Source: Polaribacter litorisediminis (GTDB lineage: Bacteria; Bacteroidota; Bacteroidia; Flavobacteriales; Flavobacteriaceae). From it: a stretch of 64,000 nucleotides of DNA. Positions 1-7,633 of this stretch are shown here, in pieces. The DNA lies in the NCBI RefSeq assembly GCF_019968605.1, contig NZ_CP082966.1:1475001-1539000 (forward strand). The letters run 5' to 3'. Made by a program: the position numbers and the translations under genes. Under the pieces are notes generated by a model. That model worked only from the letters and a program-made list of their open reading frames with translations, had not been told where the DNA came from and searched no databases. The stretch's first letter is position 1; every line of letters starts with the position of its first letter.

Positions 1-561
1 AAAATCGATATATGCTTCATCTATAATTACTAAACCATTAAATTTTAATAATAATTCTTCTACTTTATCAGTTGAGAAACTGTTTCCAGAAGGATTATTT
101 GGCGAACATAAAAACAGCATTTTAGTGTTTTTATCAACATTATCAAGAATTTGAGCAACTTTTGGTTGAAAATCTTCCGTTAATAAAACTTCTCTATTTT
201 CTATATTATTGATGTTCGCCAAAACCGAGTACATTCCATATGTTGGTGGTAATGTAATAATATTGTCTTCTTTTGGTTCGCAAAATGCTCTAAAAATTAA
301 ATCTAATACTTCATCACTTCCATTTCCTAAAAGAATATTTTTTGTGTCAACATTTTTAATCGTTGATAATAAATCTTTTACCGAATGTTGTTGCGGATCT
401 GGATATCGATTAACGCCATTTTCAAAAGGATTTTCATTAGCATCTAAAAAAATCATATCGTCAGAAGTGGCGTCCTTGTATTCATCTCTGGCTGATGAAT
501 AAGGTTTTAGAGATTTTATATTTTCTCTAATGAGATTTTTTATATTGAAATTTGTCTTCAT
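1..561 (-). CDS. hisC: Histidinol-phosphate aminotransferase, N-terminal part (runs off left edge)
   Basis: PLP-dependent class I/II aminotransferase that makes L-histidinol phosphate from imidazole acetol phosphate. About 187 residues are visible. The N-terminal half shows the HisC signatures LDANENP, RYPDPQ, the GNGSDE loop that holds the PLP phosphate, LCSPNNPSG, and finally VIIDEAYIDF at the window edge. The lysine that binds PLP lies beyond the edge. The start is the ATG at 561-559. The gene follows hisD on the same strand, 88 bases downstream, with a palindrome in between, so it belongs to the his operon that starts at hisG. The family call is firm; only completeness is unknown. Confidence 0.93.
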   Translation of the reverse strand, partial: MKTNFNIKNLIRENIKSLKPYSSARDEYKDATSDDMIFLDANENPFENGVNRYPDPQQHSVKDLLSTIKNVDTKNILLGNGSDEVLDLIFRAFCEPKEDNIITLPPTYGMYSVLANINNIENREVLLTEDFQPKVAQILDNVDKNTKMLFLCSPNNPSGNSFSTDKVEELLLKFNGLVIIDEAYIDF

Positions 562-606
562 TTTTATTATGCTAAATTTATTCTAGCATTTTGTTGTTTT
601 TTTTCC

Positions 607-639
607 AGACCTCACAGGTTTTAAAAACCTATGAGGTCT
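607..639 (-). repeat. Intergenic palindrome between hisD and hisC
   Basis: AGACCTCA-c-AGGTTTT is followed after one base by AAAACCT-a-TGAGGTCT: a 16-base inverted repeat with one mismatch and almost no loop. It has no long T tract on the his strand and lies inside the operon. It may be a mobile palindromic repeat of the kind common between genes in Bacteroidota, or an RNA-processing hairpin, rather than an operon terminator. Confidence 0.6.
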
Positions 640-649
640 TTGTTGAGTA

Positions 650-1933
650 TTATTTTAAATCATCTAAACGTAAAGTAACCGCATTTTTATGCGCTTGTAA
701 ACCTTCTGCTGCTGCCATAATTTCTATGGATTTCCCAATCGTTTTAATCCCTTCTTTCGATATTTTTTGAAACGTAATACTTTTCATAAAACTATCTAAA
801 TTTACACCTGAATACGCTTTTGTAAATCCGTTAGTTGGCAACGTATGGTTGGTTCCTGAGGCATAATCTCCGGCACTTTCTGGCGTATAATTGCCTATAA
901 AAACGGAACCTGCATTTTCTATATGATCCACATAAAAATCATCATTCTTCGTACAAATAATAAAATGTTCTGGCCCATATTCATTGATTAAATCTAAAGC
1001 AATTTCATCTGTTTCAACAAAAATAGATTTCGAATTTTCAATCGCTTTAGAAGCAATTTCAAATCGAGGCAATTCTTTTAATTGACGTTCAATTTCTATG
1101 GCAACAGCTGAAATTAATTGTTTAGAAGTTGAGACCAATATAACTTGACTATCTTTTCCGTGCTCTGCTTGACTCAATAAATCTGAAGCTACATAACTTG
1201 CATTTGCCGTATTGTCTGCAACCACCAATAATTCACTCGGTCCTGCGGGCATATCAATAGCAACGCCATATTTGGTTGCTAACTGTTTTGCAACGGTTAC
1301 AAATTGATTTCCGGGACCAAAAATTTTATAGACTTGTGGAATGGATCTTGTTCCGAAAGTTAATCCTGCAATTGCTTGAATGCCCCCTACTTTAATAATT
1401 TTTGTAACTCCACAAAGTTTTGCTGCATATAAAATTGCTGGGTGAATTTTACCTTCTTTATTTGGTGGCGAACAAAGCACAATTTCTTTACAACCTGCAA
1501 TTTGAGCAGGAATTGCCAACATTAAAACCGTAGAAAAAAGCGGAGCAGTTCCGCCAGGAATATATAAACCAACTTTCTGAATCGGTCTTTTTTCTTGCCA
1601 ACACTGAACCCCTTTTACGGTTTCTGCATATACATTTTCAGTTTTTTGTGCGTTATGAAAAGTAGTAATATTTTTCTTTGCCAATAGAATAGCCTCTTTT
1701 AATTCTTCTGATACTAATGAAATTGCTAACGCTATTTCATCCAAAGAAACCACAGTATTTTCTAGCTTTACACCGTCAAATAATTGCGTGTATTTATCAA
1801 CGGATATATCACCATTTTTTTGAATATCATCAAAAATTTGATTCACATTCTTTTCAATATCATCAATTGTTTTTGTAGGTCTTTGTAATATTTGAGACCA
1901 ATTTTCTTTCGGTGGATTTATAATCGTTTTCAT
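650..1933 (-). CDS. hisD: Histidinol dehydrogenase
   Basis: Zinc-dependent NAD+ oxidoreductase that oxidises L-histidinol twice to L-histidine, the last step of the pathway. The 427-residue length is normal for HisD. Visible signatures include GLYIPGGTAPLFSTVLM near residue 125, the block IFGPGNQFVTVAK, AGPSELLVVAD, and SQAEHGKDSQ, which carries the Gln and His of the metal/substrate site. The motif GPEHFIICT holds the catalytic Glu-His pair. It lies 104 bases downstream of hisG and upstream of hisC. This is the usual order G-D-C in Bacteroidota. Nothing in it looks truncated or shifted. Confidence 0.97.
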   Translation of the reverse strand: MKTIINPPKENWSQILQRPTKTIDDIEKNVNQIFDDIQKNGDISVDKYTQLFDGVKLENTVVSLDEIALAISLVSEELKEAILLAKKNITTFHNAQKTENVYAETVKGVQCWQEKRPIQKVGLYIPGGTAPLFSTVLMLAIPAQIAGCKEIVLCSPPNKEGKIHPAILYAAKLCGVTKIIKVGGIQAIAGLTFGTRSIPQVYKIFGPGNQFVTVAKQLATKYGVAIDMPAGPSELLVVADNTANASYVASDLLSQAEHGKDSQVILVSTSKQLISAVAIEIERQLKELPRFEIASKAIENSKSIFVETDEIALDLINEYGPEHFIICTKNDDFYVDHIENAGSVFIGNYTPESAGDYASGTNHTLPTNGFTKAYSGVNLDSFMKSITFQKISKEGIKTIGKSIEIMAAAEGLQAHKNAVTLRLDDLK

Positions 1934-2037
1934 GATTTACTTGTTACGCAACGCTGAAATTTATTCAATGTCTTTTTAATTCTTTAAGATTTTTTAAAAC
2001 TGAAGCTCGTTCAGCATACTTTAAATGTTGATAAGAT

Positions 2038-2895
2038 CTAAAGCACCATTTTTTCAATAGGACATACTAAAATACCCTCTGCTCCATTTTGTTTTAATTC
2101 ATCAATAATTTCCCAAAATTCATTTTTAGAAATTACGGTATGCACAGAACTCCAACCTTTTTCTGCTAATGGTAAAACTGTAGGACTTCTCATTCCTGGT
2201 AATAATTTCAAAATGGCCTCTAACTTTTCATTAGGTGCATTTAGCAATACATATTTAGAGTTTCTTCCTTTTAAAACAGACTGAATTCTAAATTGAACTT
2301 TCTGTAAAATAGTGTTTCTTTCTTCTGAAATTAATGGTGATACCGCTAAAACTGCTTCCGATTTTAATAAAACTTCAATCTCTTTTAAACCATTTTTGAA
2401 TAATGTGCTTCCGCTAGAAACGATATCACAAATTCCGTCTGCCAAACCAATATTTGGGGCAATTTCTACAGAACCATTAATGATATGCAAGTGTGCATCG
2501 ATGTTTTGATCTTTTAAAAATTTTTTTACGGTTTGTGGATACGAAGTTGCTATTCTTTTTCCGTCTAAATCTTTTAAAGAATTTGCATCAGATTCTTTTG
2601 GTACGGCTATAGAAACTTTGCATTTAGAAAAGCCTAAACGCTCTATAAACTTAATTTCGCCTCCTTTTTCTATCAAAACATTCTCGCCAATAATTGCCGC
2701 ATCAACGACTCCATCTCTTAGATATTGAGGAATATCGCCATTTCTTAAATAGAAAACTTCCAAAGGAAAATTTCTTGCCGATGCTTTTAGCTGATCTTTT
2801 CCGTTATCAATAGAAATACCAATGTCTTTTAAGATTCTCATAGAATCTTCATTTAATCTTCCTGACTTTTGTACTGCAATTCTTAAGTTACTCAT
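2038..2895 (-). CDS. hisG: ATP phosphoribosyltransferase, long form
   Basis: Catalyses the first committed step of histidine synthesis, joining ATP and PRPP. At 285 residues it is the long HisG form with a C-terminal ACT-like regulatory domain (from about residue 210, starting near the LPGMRSPTVLPL block), which binds histidine for feedback inhibition; no HisZ partner is needed. N-terminal signatures are LRIAVQKSGRL and VVDAAIIGENVL, and the PRPP loop region ISDIVSSGSTL-like (GICDIVSSGST) is clear. It is the first structural gene of the operon. It is preceded by a leader peptide and terminator at 3004-3120, so it should also be controlled by attenuation. Confidence 0.97.
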   Translation of the reverse strand: MSNLRIAVQKSGRLNEDSMRILKDIGISIDNGKDQLKASARNFPLEVFYLRNGDIPQYLRDGVVDAAIIGENVLIEKGGEIKFIERLGFSKCKVSIAVPKESDANSLKDLDGKRIATSYPQTVKKFLKDQNIDAHLHIINGSVEIAPNIGLADGICDIVSSGSTLFKNGLKEIEVLLKSEAVLAVSPLISEERNTILQKVQFRIQSVLKGRNSKYVLLNAPNEKLEAILKLLPGMRSPTVLPLAEKGWSSVHTVISKNEFWEIIDELKQNGAEGILVCPIEKMVL

Positions 2896-2928
2896 AAGTA
2901 CATTTTAATAAATTTTAAATCTTCTTTT

Positions 2929-2954
2929 AGATTCCCTTTTTCAAGGGAATGACA
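2929..2954 (-). repeat. Hairpin repeat, copy 1 (GTCATTCCC family)
   Basis: On the minus strand TGTCATTCCCTT-GAAA-AAGGGAATCTA forms an 8-bp stem with a GAAA-type loop. The same element with compensating changes in the stem (CCCGT/ACGGG) occurs at 14683-14707, flanked by the same GTC and CTAAA. This marks it as a dispersed intergenic repeat and not part of the his control region proper. It lies in the untranslated region between the his attenuator and hisG. Confidence 0.6.
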
Positions 2955-3003
2955 GTTTATTTGTAATCTTTTGCTATGCAAAAGAAGCGTTTTTTCAAAT
3001 AAA

Positions 3004-3032
3004 AAACCTGTTTGATTTGCTCAAACAGGTTT
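3004..3032 (-). terminator. his operon attenuator terminator
   Basis: AAACCTGTTTGA, loop of five, TCAAACAGGTTT: a perfect 12-bp inverted repeat followed on the minus strand by TTTTTT. It lies between the leader peptide stop (3064) and hisG (2895), so transcripts that start upstream must pass it to reach hisG. The minus-strand segment TCAAGC at 3071-3076, inside the last codons of the leader, can pair with GTTTGA of the 5' arm. That gives a plausible competing antiterminator. Confidence 0.85.
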
Positions 3033-3063
3033 ATAAATATTTTGATTTTATTCAATACATTTC

Positions 3064-3120
3064 TAAATCGCTTGATTGCAATTGTAAAAATGATGATGAT
3101 GATTTTGCGTAATTGTCATG
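3064..3120 (-). CDS. hisL: his operon leader peptide
   Basis: An 18-codon reading frame translates to MTITQNHHHHFYNCNQAI and a TAG stop. The four consecutive CAT His codons at 3091-3102 are the hallmark of ribosome-mediated attenuation. With enough charged tRNA-His the ribosome reaches the stop and covers the segment 3071-3076, allowing the terminator at 3004-3032 to form. Stalling on the His run leaves that segment free to open the terminator. An AAAAGA-like stretch lies just before the ATG. Position, composition and hairpin all agree; that it is translated is inferred. Confidence 0.82.
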
Positions 3121-3137
3121 TCTTTTATTCGATGGGC

Positions 3138-3170
3138 AAATATTCAAATTTTATTTTGATAATTCCAAAG
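3138..3170 (-). promoter_or_regulatory. Candidate promoter of the his leader
   Basis: Reading the minus strand, TTTG (3170-3167) is followed 25 bases later by AATATTTG (3145-3138), an imperfect match to the Bacteroidota TAnnTTTG -7 element with a TTTG -33 element at roughly the expected spacing. A start near 3130 would leave about 10 bases before the leader ATG. Weak but well placed. Confidence 0.35.
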
Positions 3171-3369
3171 GATGCTCATAAAAATTTCGTTAAAATAAAA
3201 TATTCATCAAGATTTTGATATTTGTTTAAAATTAAGTTTTTAATCGAGCCATGTTCATTCACTATATTTTTAGAATAAAAAACAAACTTCACTAACCTAT
3301 AAAATAGCATATTTCAGGTAAAATAAATTCAATCTTTAAATGTTATGTTATTTTTTAGGTTTGATACAT

Positions 3370-3984
3370 CTAAATTAAAATAAAAACTGCAATCAGCATA
3401 AAAACAACAATTTGCATCCATTTTAAATACCAACCAATTTTAGCATTTTCTTTAATCTTATAAGAAATAGCGCCCGCCAAAATAGCAATTGTGGAAAATA
3501 TAAGCAGAGAAACGAGCATAAATATCAATCCTAAAATATAAAATTGAAGTACGTGAGAAATACGATCAGAAAATAAAAAACCAGGAAAAAAGGCCAAAAA
3601 GAAAATAGATACTTTCGGATTTAAAACGTTCATAATAAAACCCTGTTTAAACAATTGTAAAGTAGTTTTCTTCTCGACAGCATTCACTGAAAACACAATA
3701 TTTGCTTTAGATTTGTAAACTTTAAAAGCTAAAAATAATAAATATGAAGCCCCAAATAATTTAATTGCAAAAAATAAGTTTTCCGATTCTTTTATGATAG
3801 CGGAAACTCCGAATGCTAATAAAGTAGTGTGCACTAAACATCCAGAAATAAGCCCGAAAACAGTTGCCAAACCAAATTTTCTACCATTAACAATACTTTG
3901 TGTTAACACAAAAATATTGTCTGGTCCTGGAGAAATTGCTAAAATAGAAGTTGCGATTGCAAAAGATAAAAGAGTTTCTATCAT
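3370..3984 (-). CDS. LysE/RhtB family amino-acid exporter
   Basis: A 204-residue membrane protein of the LysE superfamily, which exports amino acids such as lysine, threonine or homoserine lactone. It has about six hydrophobic segments. The family signature lies near residue 16-25, SPGPDNIFVLTQS, where the family usually has GPGPD; the second conserved block LNPKVSIFFLAFFPGF lies near residue 120. It is on the same strand as the his operon but ends 250 bases before the his leader. It therefore seems to be a separate unit. The substrate cannot be read from sequence. Confidence 0.88.
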   Translation of the reverse strand: MIETLLSFAIATSILAISPGPDNIFVLTQSIVNGRKFGLATVFGLISGCLVHTTLLAFGVSAIIKESENLFFAIKLFGASYLLFLAFKVYKSKANIVFSVNAVEKKTTLQLFKQGFIMNVLNPKVSIFFLAFFPGFLFSDRISHVLQFYILGLIFMLVSLLIFSTIAILAGAISYKIKENAKIGWYLKWMQIVVFMLIAVFILI

Positions 3985-4338
3985 GGGCGTAAAAATACAC
4001 TTTTTTATAAGTTTTATAAAAAAGCAACGTCGTATAAACCATTTTTTTTGACGTTAATTTTAATTCAAATTTTAAGAATGATTTGTGTTGATAGCAGAAT
4101 TAAAAATCATGGACACATCTCGCTTTGTTTGTTAAAAACATTAAAAACTTAAACAATATTAACAATTTCATAGGAACTAAATTTATTATCTTTGTCATTA
4201 TTTTTTAAACGATAAAAGCTATATATTTTTTGAAATAGATACTCTTTTCCAAAAAAATAGTGTTTCTAAATATCTAAAAGAATATGAATGATGTTTGTTT
4301 AGAAAAAGAATAAATTTAAGTTTTAAAATATTTTATTG
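3985..4338. other. Intergenic region between the LysE gene and the carotenoid operon
   Basis: Divergent intergenic stretch of about 350 bases. No reading frame or RNA gene was recognised. It holds a good plus-strand -7 element, TATCTTTG at 4187-4194, about 145 bases ahead of crtZ, which leaves a long AT-rich 5' leader. Confidence 0.6.
4187..4194 (+). promoter_or_regulatory. Candidate -7 promoter element for the carotenoid operon
   Basis: TATCTTTG matches the Bacteroidota TAnnTTTG element exactly. No clear TTTG -33 partner is seen at the expected distance. The next genes downstream on this strand are crtZ, crtD and cruF. Confidence 0.45.
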
Positions 4339-4800
4339 ATGGGGTTTTTGATTGTTTTTGCTACTTTTTGGGGAATGGAATTCATGGCTTGGTTTACACA
4401 TAAATATGTGATGCATGGGTTTTTATGGAATTTACATTTAGATCATCATGTACCAAACAGAAAAACTTTCTTCGAGAAAAATGATGCTTTTTTCTTAATT
4501 TATGCTGTTCCGTCTTGGTTGTGCATTATGCTCGGTTCTATGTTTGGTGCATGGACCGTGATGTATATTGGTTTTGGAATTTTAGCCTACGGAATTGCCT
4601 ATTTTTTAGTACATGAGGTATTTATTCATCAAAGATTAAAATGGTTTCGGAATAGTGATAACATTTATTTAAGAGCTATTCGAAGAGCACATAAAATGCA
4701 CCACAAACATATAGGCAAAGAAGACGGAGAGTGTTTTGGAATGTTAATTGTACCCTTTAAATACTTGAAACAAGAACTTAAAAAAGCAAAGGCTGCATGA
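4339..4800 (+). CDS. crtZ: Beta-carotene (carotenoid 3-) hydroxylase
   Basis: Small membrane di-iron hydroxylase of the fatty-acid hydroxylase superfamily that adds 3-hydroxyl groups to beta-ionone rings. It has 153 residues. Histidine motifs are all present: HKYVMH, HLDHH and HKMHHKH near the C terminus, between hydrophobic helices. A TTG codon precedes the ATG; the ATG at 4339 is preferred. The stop overlaps the start of the next gene (ATGA), indicating translational coupling in an operon with the desaturase and CruF-like genes. Confidence 0.92.
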   Translation: MGFLIVFATFWGMEFMAWFTHKYVMHGFLWNLHLDHHVPNRKTFFEKNDAFFLIYAVPSWLCIMLGSMFGAWTVMYIGFGILAYGIAYFLVHEVFIHQRLKWFRNSDNIYLRAIRRAHKMHHKHIGKEDGECFGMLIVPFKYLKQELKKAKAA

Positions 4801-6257
4801 AAAAGGCTGTTGTGGTTGGTGCCGGAATTGCAGGAATTGCTTCTGCAATTCGTTTACAAAACAAAGGATATGAGGTGCAGGTTCTTGAAAAAAACGCCTA
4901 TCCTGGCGGAAAGTTAACAGAACTTAAAGGCAATGGATTTCGGTTTGATGCAGGTCCTTCACTTTTTACCATGCCAAATTTAGTAACCGAGCTTTTTGAA
5001 ATTTCTGGAAAAAAGTCTTCTGATTATTTCAATTACGATCGTCTTGAAACCTTATGTAATTATTTTTATGAAGATGGAACAAGAATTTCGGCCAATGCAA
5101 ATATCAATATTTTTGCAGAAGAAATTGAAAAGAAAACAAACGACTCTGCCGATAAAGTCATCAAACATCTTAAAAAAAGTGAATTTATTCATAAAGCCAC
5201 CGAAGAACAATTTCTCAATAAATCTTTGCATAAAATAAATTCCTTTCTCTCATTTTCTACAGTAACATCAATCTTAAAGTTGCCTTTTTTGAATATTTTT
5301 AGTTCGATGAATAAGGTCAATGAAAAAGCATTTATAGATTCTAAAACGATTCGATTATTCAACAGATATGCTACTTATAACGGTTCGAACCCATACAAAG
5401 CTCCTGGTATATTAAATATCATTCCGCATTTAGAGTTTGGTTTAGGAGCCTATTTGCCAAAAGGCGGTATGCATCAAATTACAAACAGTTTGGTTAAATT
5501 GGCTAAGGAAATTGGTGTTGAGTTTCATTTTAATCAAGAAGTAACTGCTATAGAAACCAATCATAATTTAGCGAAAAAGGTCATTACAAAAAATAGTAAT
5601 TACAACGCTGATGTTATTGTTTGTAATGCTGATATTCATACGGTTTATGAAAAATTAATTCCATCAGCAAAAAAACTAGCAAAAGTAGATCAACAAGAAA
5701 GGTCTAGTTCTGCTCTTATTTTTTATTGGGGAATTGATAAAGAATTTGCTGAGTTAGATGTGCATAACATTCTATTTACTGAAGATTACAAAACAGAATT
5801 TGATCATCTTTTTGATTCTAAAACAATTTACGAAGATCCAACGGTTTATATTAACATTACCAGCAAACACATTAAGGAAGATGCTCCTGAAGGAAAAGAA
5901 AATTGGTTTGTGATGATTAATGTACCTTCTGTATATAAACAAGATTGGGATACTATGATTGCAAAAGCAAGAAAAAATATTTTGACCAAAGTATCTAGAA
6001 TATTAGGAGAAAATATTGAAAAATTCATTGAATTTGAAGAAATATTAACGCCTCAATTGATACAAGATAAAACAAATTCATATAAAGGGTCGTTGTATGG
6101 AACGTCTAGCAACAATCGATTTTCGGCATTTTTTCGTCATAAAAATTTTTCATCGCAATACAAAAACCTCTATTTTTGCGGCGGCAGTGTGCATCCAGGA
6201 GGAGGAATTCCGTTAGCACTTTCTTCGGCAAAAATTATTGATACCCTTATAAAATGA
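4797..6257 (+). CDS. crtD: Carotenoid desaturase, CrtD-like (CrtI superfamily)
   Basis: FAD-dependent carotenoid desaturase of 486 residues. The N terminus has the dinucleotide fold VVGAGIAGIASAIRL and the PGGKL block. The C terminus has the CrtI-family signature GGSVHPGGGIPLALSSAK. CrtI (phytoene to lycopene) and CrtD (3',4'-desaturation of 1'-hydroxy carotenoids) are homologous and hard to tell apart by eye. Placement directly before a CruF-like hydratase, and no crtB alongside, favours CrtD. The start overlaps the crtZ stop by four bases and the stop overlaps the next start by four. The superfamily is certain; CrtD rather than CrtI is an inference from context. Confidence 0.7.
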   Translation: MKKAVVVGAGIAGIASAIRLQNKGYEVQVLEKNAYPGGKLTELKGNGFRFDAGPSLFTMPNLVTELFEISGKKSSDYFNYDRLETLCNYFYEDGTRISANANINIFAEEIEKKTNDSADKVIKHLKKSEFIHKATEEQFLNKSLHKINSFLSFSTVTSILKLPFLNIFSSMNKVNEKAFIDSKTIRLFNRYATYNGSNPYKAPGILNIIPHLEFGLGAYLPKGGMHQITNSLVKLAKEIGVEFHFNQEVTAIETNHNLAKKVITKNSNYNADVIVCNADIHTVYEKLIPSAKKLAKVDQQERSSSALIFYWGIDKEFAELDVHNILFTEDYKTEFDHLFDSKTIYEDPTVYINITSKHIKEDAPEGKENWFVMINVPSVYKQDWDTMIAKARKNILTKVSRILGENIEKFIEFEEILTPQLIQDKTNSYKGSLYGTSSNNRFSAFFRHKNFSSQYKNLYFCGGSVHPGGGIPLALSSAKIIDTLIK

Positions 6258-6892
6258 TAAAAAATATTTCCATTGAAAATCGGTGGATTATCCTTTTGCT
6301 TTTGTTCTATTTCTTTGGATTATTAGGAATGTCGATCGTTCAATTTCGTGATTTATTTTTGATGTTTACACCACTCAATTTGCTAATAACCTTGTTGGTT
6401 TTTTATAAAATAAATAACGATTTTAGTAGACGGTTTTTAATTTTATCATTCCTTGTTTTTTTAATAGGATTTTCAATTGAAGCCATTGGAGTTGCTACTG
6501 GTGTTTTATTCGGAAATTATGCGTACGGAGCTCCTTTCGGATTCAAACTTTTTGAAACTCCGATACTCATTGGGGTTAATTGGCTTTTTTTAGCACTAAG
6601 TGCTCATGGAATTGTGCAATCTTTTACTAAAAAAGCATTGTGGCTTATTATACTTCCCTCGTTATGTATGACTTTATTAGATTTTTTGGTAGAGCCTGTT
6701 GCTATGAAATTAGATTTTTGGAGCTGGGAAAATGATAGCATTCCGATACAAAATTATGTGATGTGGTTTGTAACGAGTATTTTTATTCATTCGATAATTT
6801 ACTTTTTTAGTCCTAAAATAAACACGAAAGTGAGTTTTTTTATTTTCGGCGCTCAACTTATCTTTTTTGGCGTTTTAAACCTCGTTCTTTAA
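6254..6892 (+). CDS. cruF: CruF-like carotenoid 1',2'-hydratase family membrane protein
   Basis: Polytopic membrane protein of 212 residues with about six or seven hydrophobic segments. It matches the carotenoid biosynthesis family that includes CruF: GNYAYGAPFG near residue 90 and TLLDFLVEPVAMKLDFWSW in the C-terminal half, the Asp-rich membrane motif typical of the family. CruF adds water to the linear psi end of gamma-carotene-type carotenoids, giving the 1'-hydroxyl group. It starts inside the desaturase stop (ATGA) as the last gene of the operon. With CrtD and CrtZ it predicts myxol- or saproxanthin-type pigments. Confidence 0.78.
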   Translation: MIKNISIENRWIILLLLFYFFGLLGMSIVQFRDLFLMFTPLNLLITLLVFYKINNDFSRRFLILSFLVFLIGFSIEAIGVATGVLFGNYAYGAPFGFKLFETPILIGVNWLFLALSAHGIVQSFTKKALWLIILPSLCMTLLDFLVEPVAMKLDFWSWENDSIPIQNYVMWFVTSIFIHSIIYFFSPKINTKVSFFIFGAQLIFFGVLNLVL

Positions 6893-7220
6893 ATAAAGAA
6901 ATCTACAATTGTAAGACTATAAAAATCAGCATTTTCTGTAAACAAAGTTTAGAATCACTGCTCTATGTAGCGATATAATATCGTGATAATTCGTTTTTAT
7001 GCTTATTTTATAAGTCACCAAATATTTCCTTTTGATTTATAATTTAGATTTTTAATATTTGGCAAAAAGCCAGCAATTTTAGTTGAAACAGAAAACTAGA
7101 ATTTTAAAATATAAATTTTCAGTAAACTCATCTGATAAGAAAAATAGATTAAGATTACTTGAATTTTAGACAAAATAAAGTACTGAAAATTAACTTTTTT
7201 GATTAACTAATTATCTCTTA
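6893..7220. other. AT-rich spacer between convergent genes
   Basis: About 330 bases between the plus-strand carotenoid operon and the minus-strand receiver gene. No convincing hairpin, reading frame or RNA was seen. Confidence 0.5.
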
Positions 7221-7610
7221 TTATAAAGACTCTAAAAAATCAACAGTTATTGGTTTCGTTGTATAGCTAAAAATATTATTGGTATTTTTTGTTTTTAAGA
7301 TATCATTATCATCAACACTTCCAGAAACCACACATATTTTACATTTTCCTGAAACATTTAAATTTAAAGAATCAAATGCCTTTACAAATTCCATACCATC
7401 CATGAGTGGCATGTAAAGATCTAATAGAATTACTTCTGGTAAATTTTCTTCAATCTCTTTATTTTCTTCCAAATATTTAATAGCATCTAAACCACTATTA
7501 AACTCTAAAATTTGTTCTGCTATTTTGTTGTTTTTAATTAAAACTTTTACCAAATAATTATCAATTTCATCATCATCGATAATCATTATTTTATTGTATT
7601 TAAAATCCAT
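7221..7610 (-). CDS. Single-domain response regulator receiver protein
   Basis: A stand-alone CheY-like receiver of 129 residues with no output domain. The acidic triad IIDDDE lies at residues 10-15. The phospho-acceptor is Asp64 in ILLDLYMPLMDG. The switch Ser is in VVSGSV and the conserved Lys-Pro in TTKPIT near residue 119. The spacing and the long stretch before Asp64 are typical of Bacteroidota relay receivers. It is downstream of the LytTR gene by 23 bases, so the two are probably co-transcribed. The partner kinase is not evident; the PAS kinase at 9281 is the nearest candidate. Confidence 0.9.
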   Translation of the reverse strand: MDFKYNKIMIIDDDEIDNYLVKVLIKNNKIAEQILEFNSGLDAIKYLEENKEIEENLPEVILLDLYMPLMDGMEFVKAFDSLNLNVSGKCKICVVSGSVDDNDILKTKNTNNIFSYTTKPITVDFLESL

Positions 7611-7633
7611 ATATTTTTTTAACGGTATTAAAA

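Noticed and set aside
209..502. Plus-strand 97-residue frame
   Set aside because: It is antisense to hisC, whose minus-strand protein is clearly recognisable here.
3012..3218. Plus-strand 68-residue frame with a run of Met
   Set aside because: It is the reverse strand of the his leader region; the ATG run is the complement of the CAT His codons.
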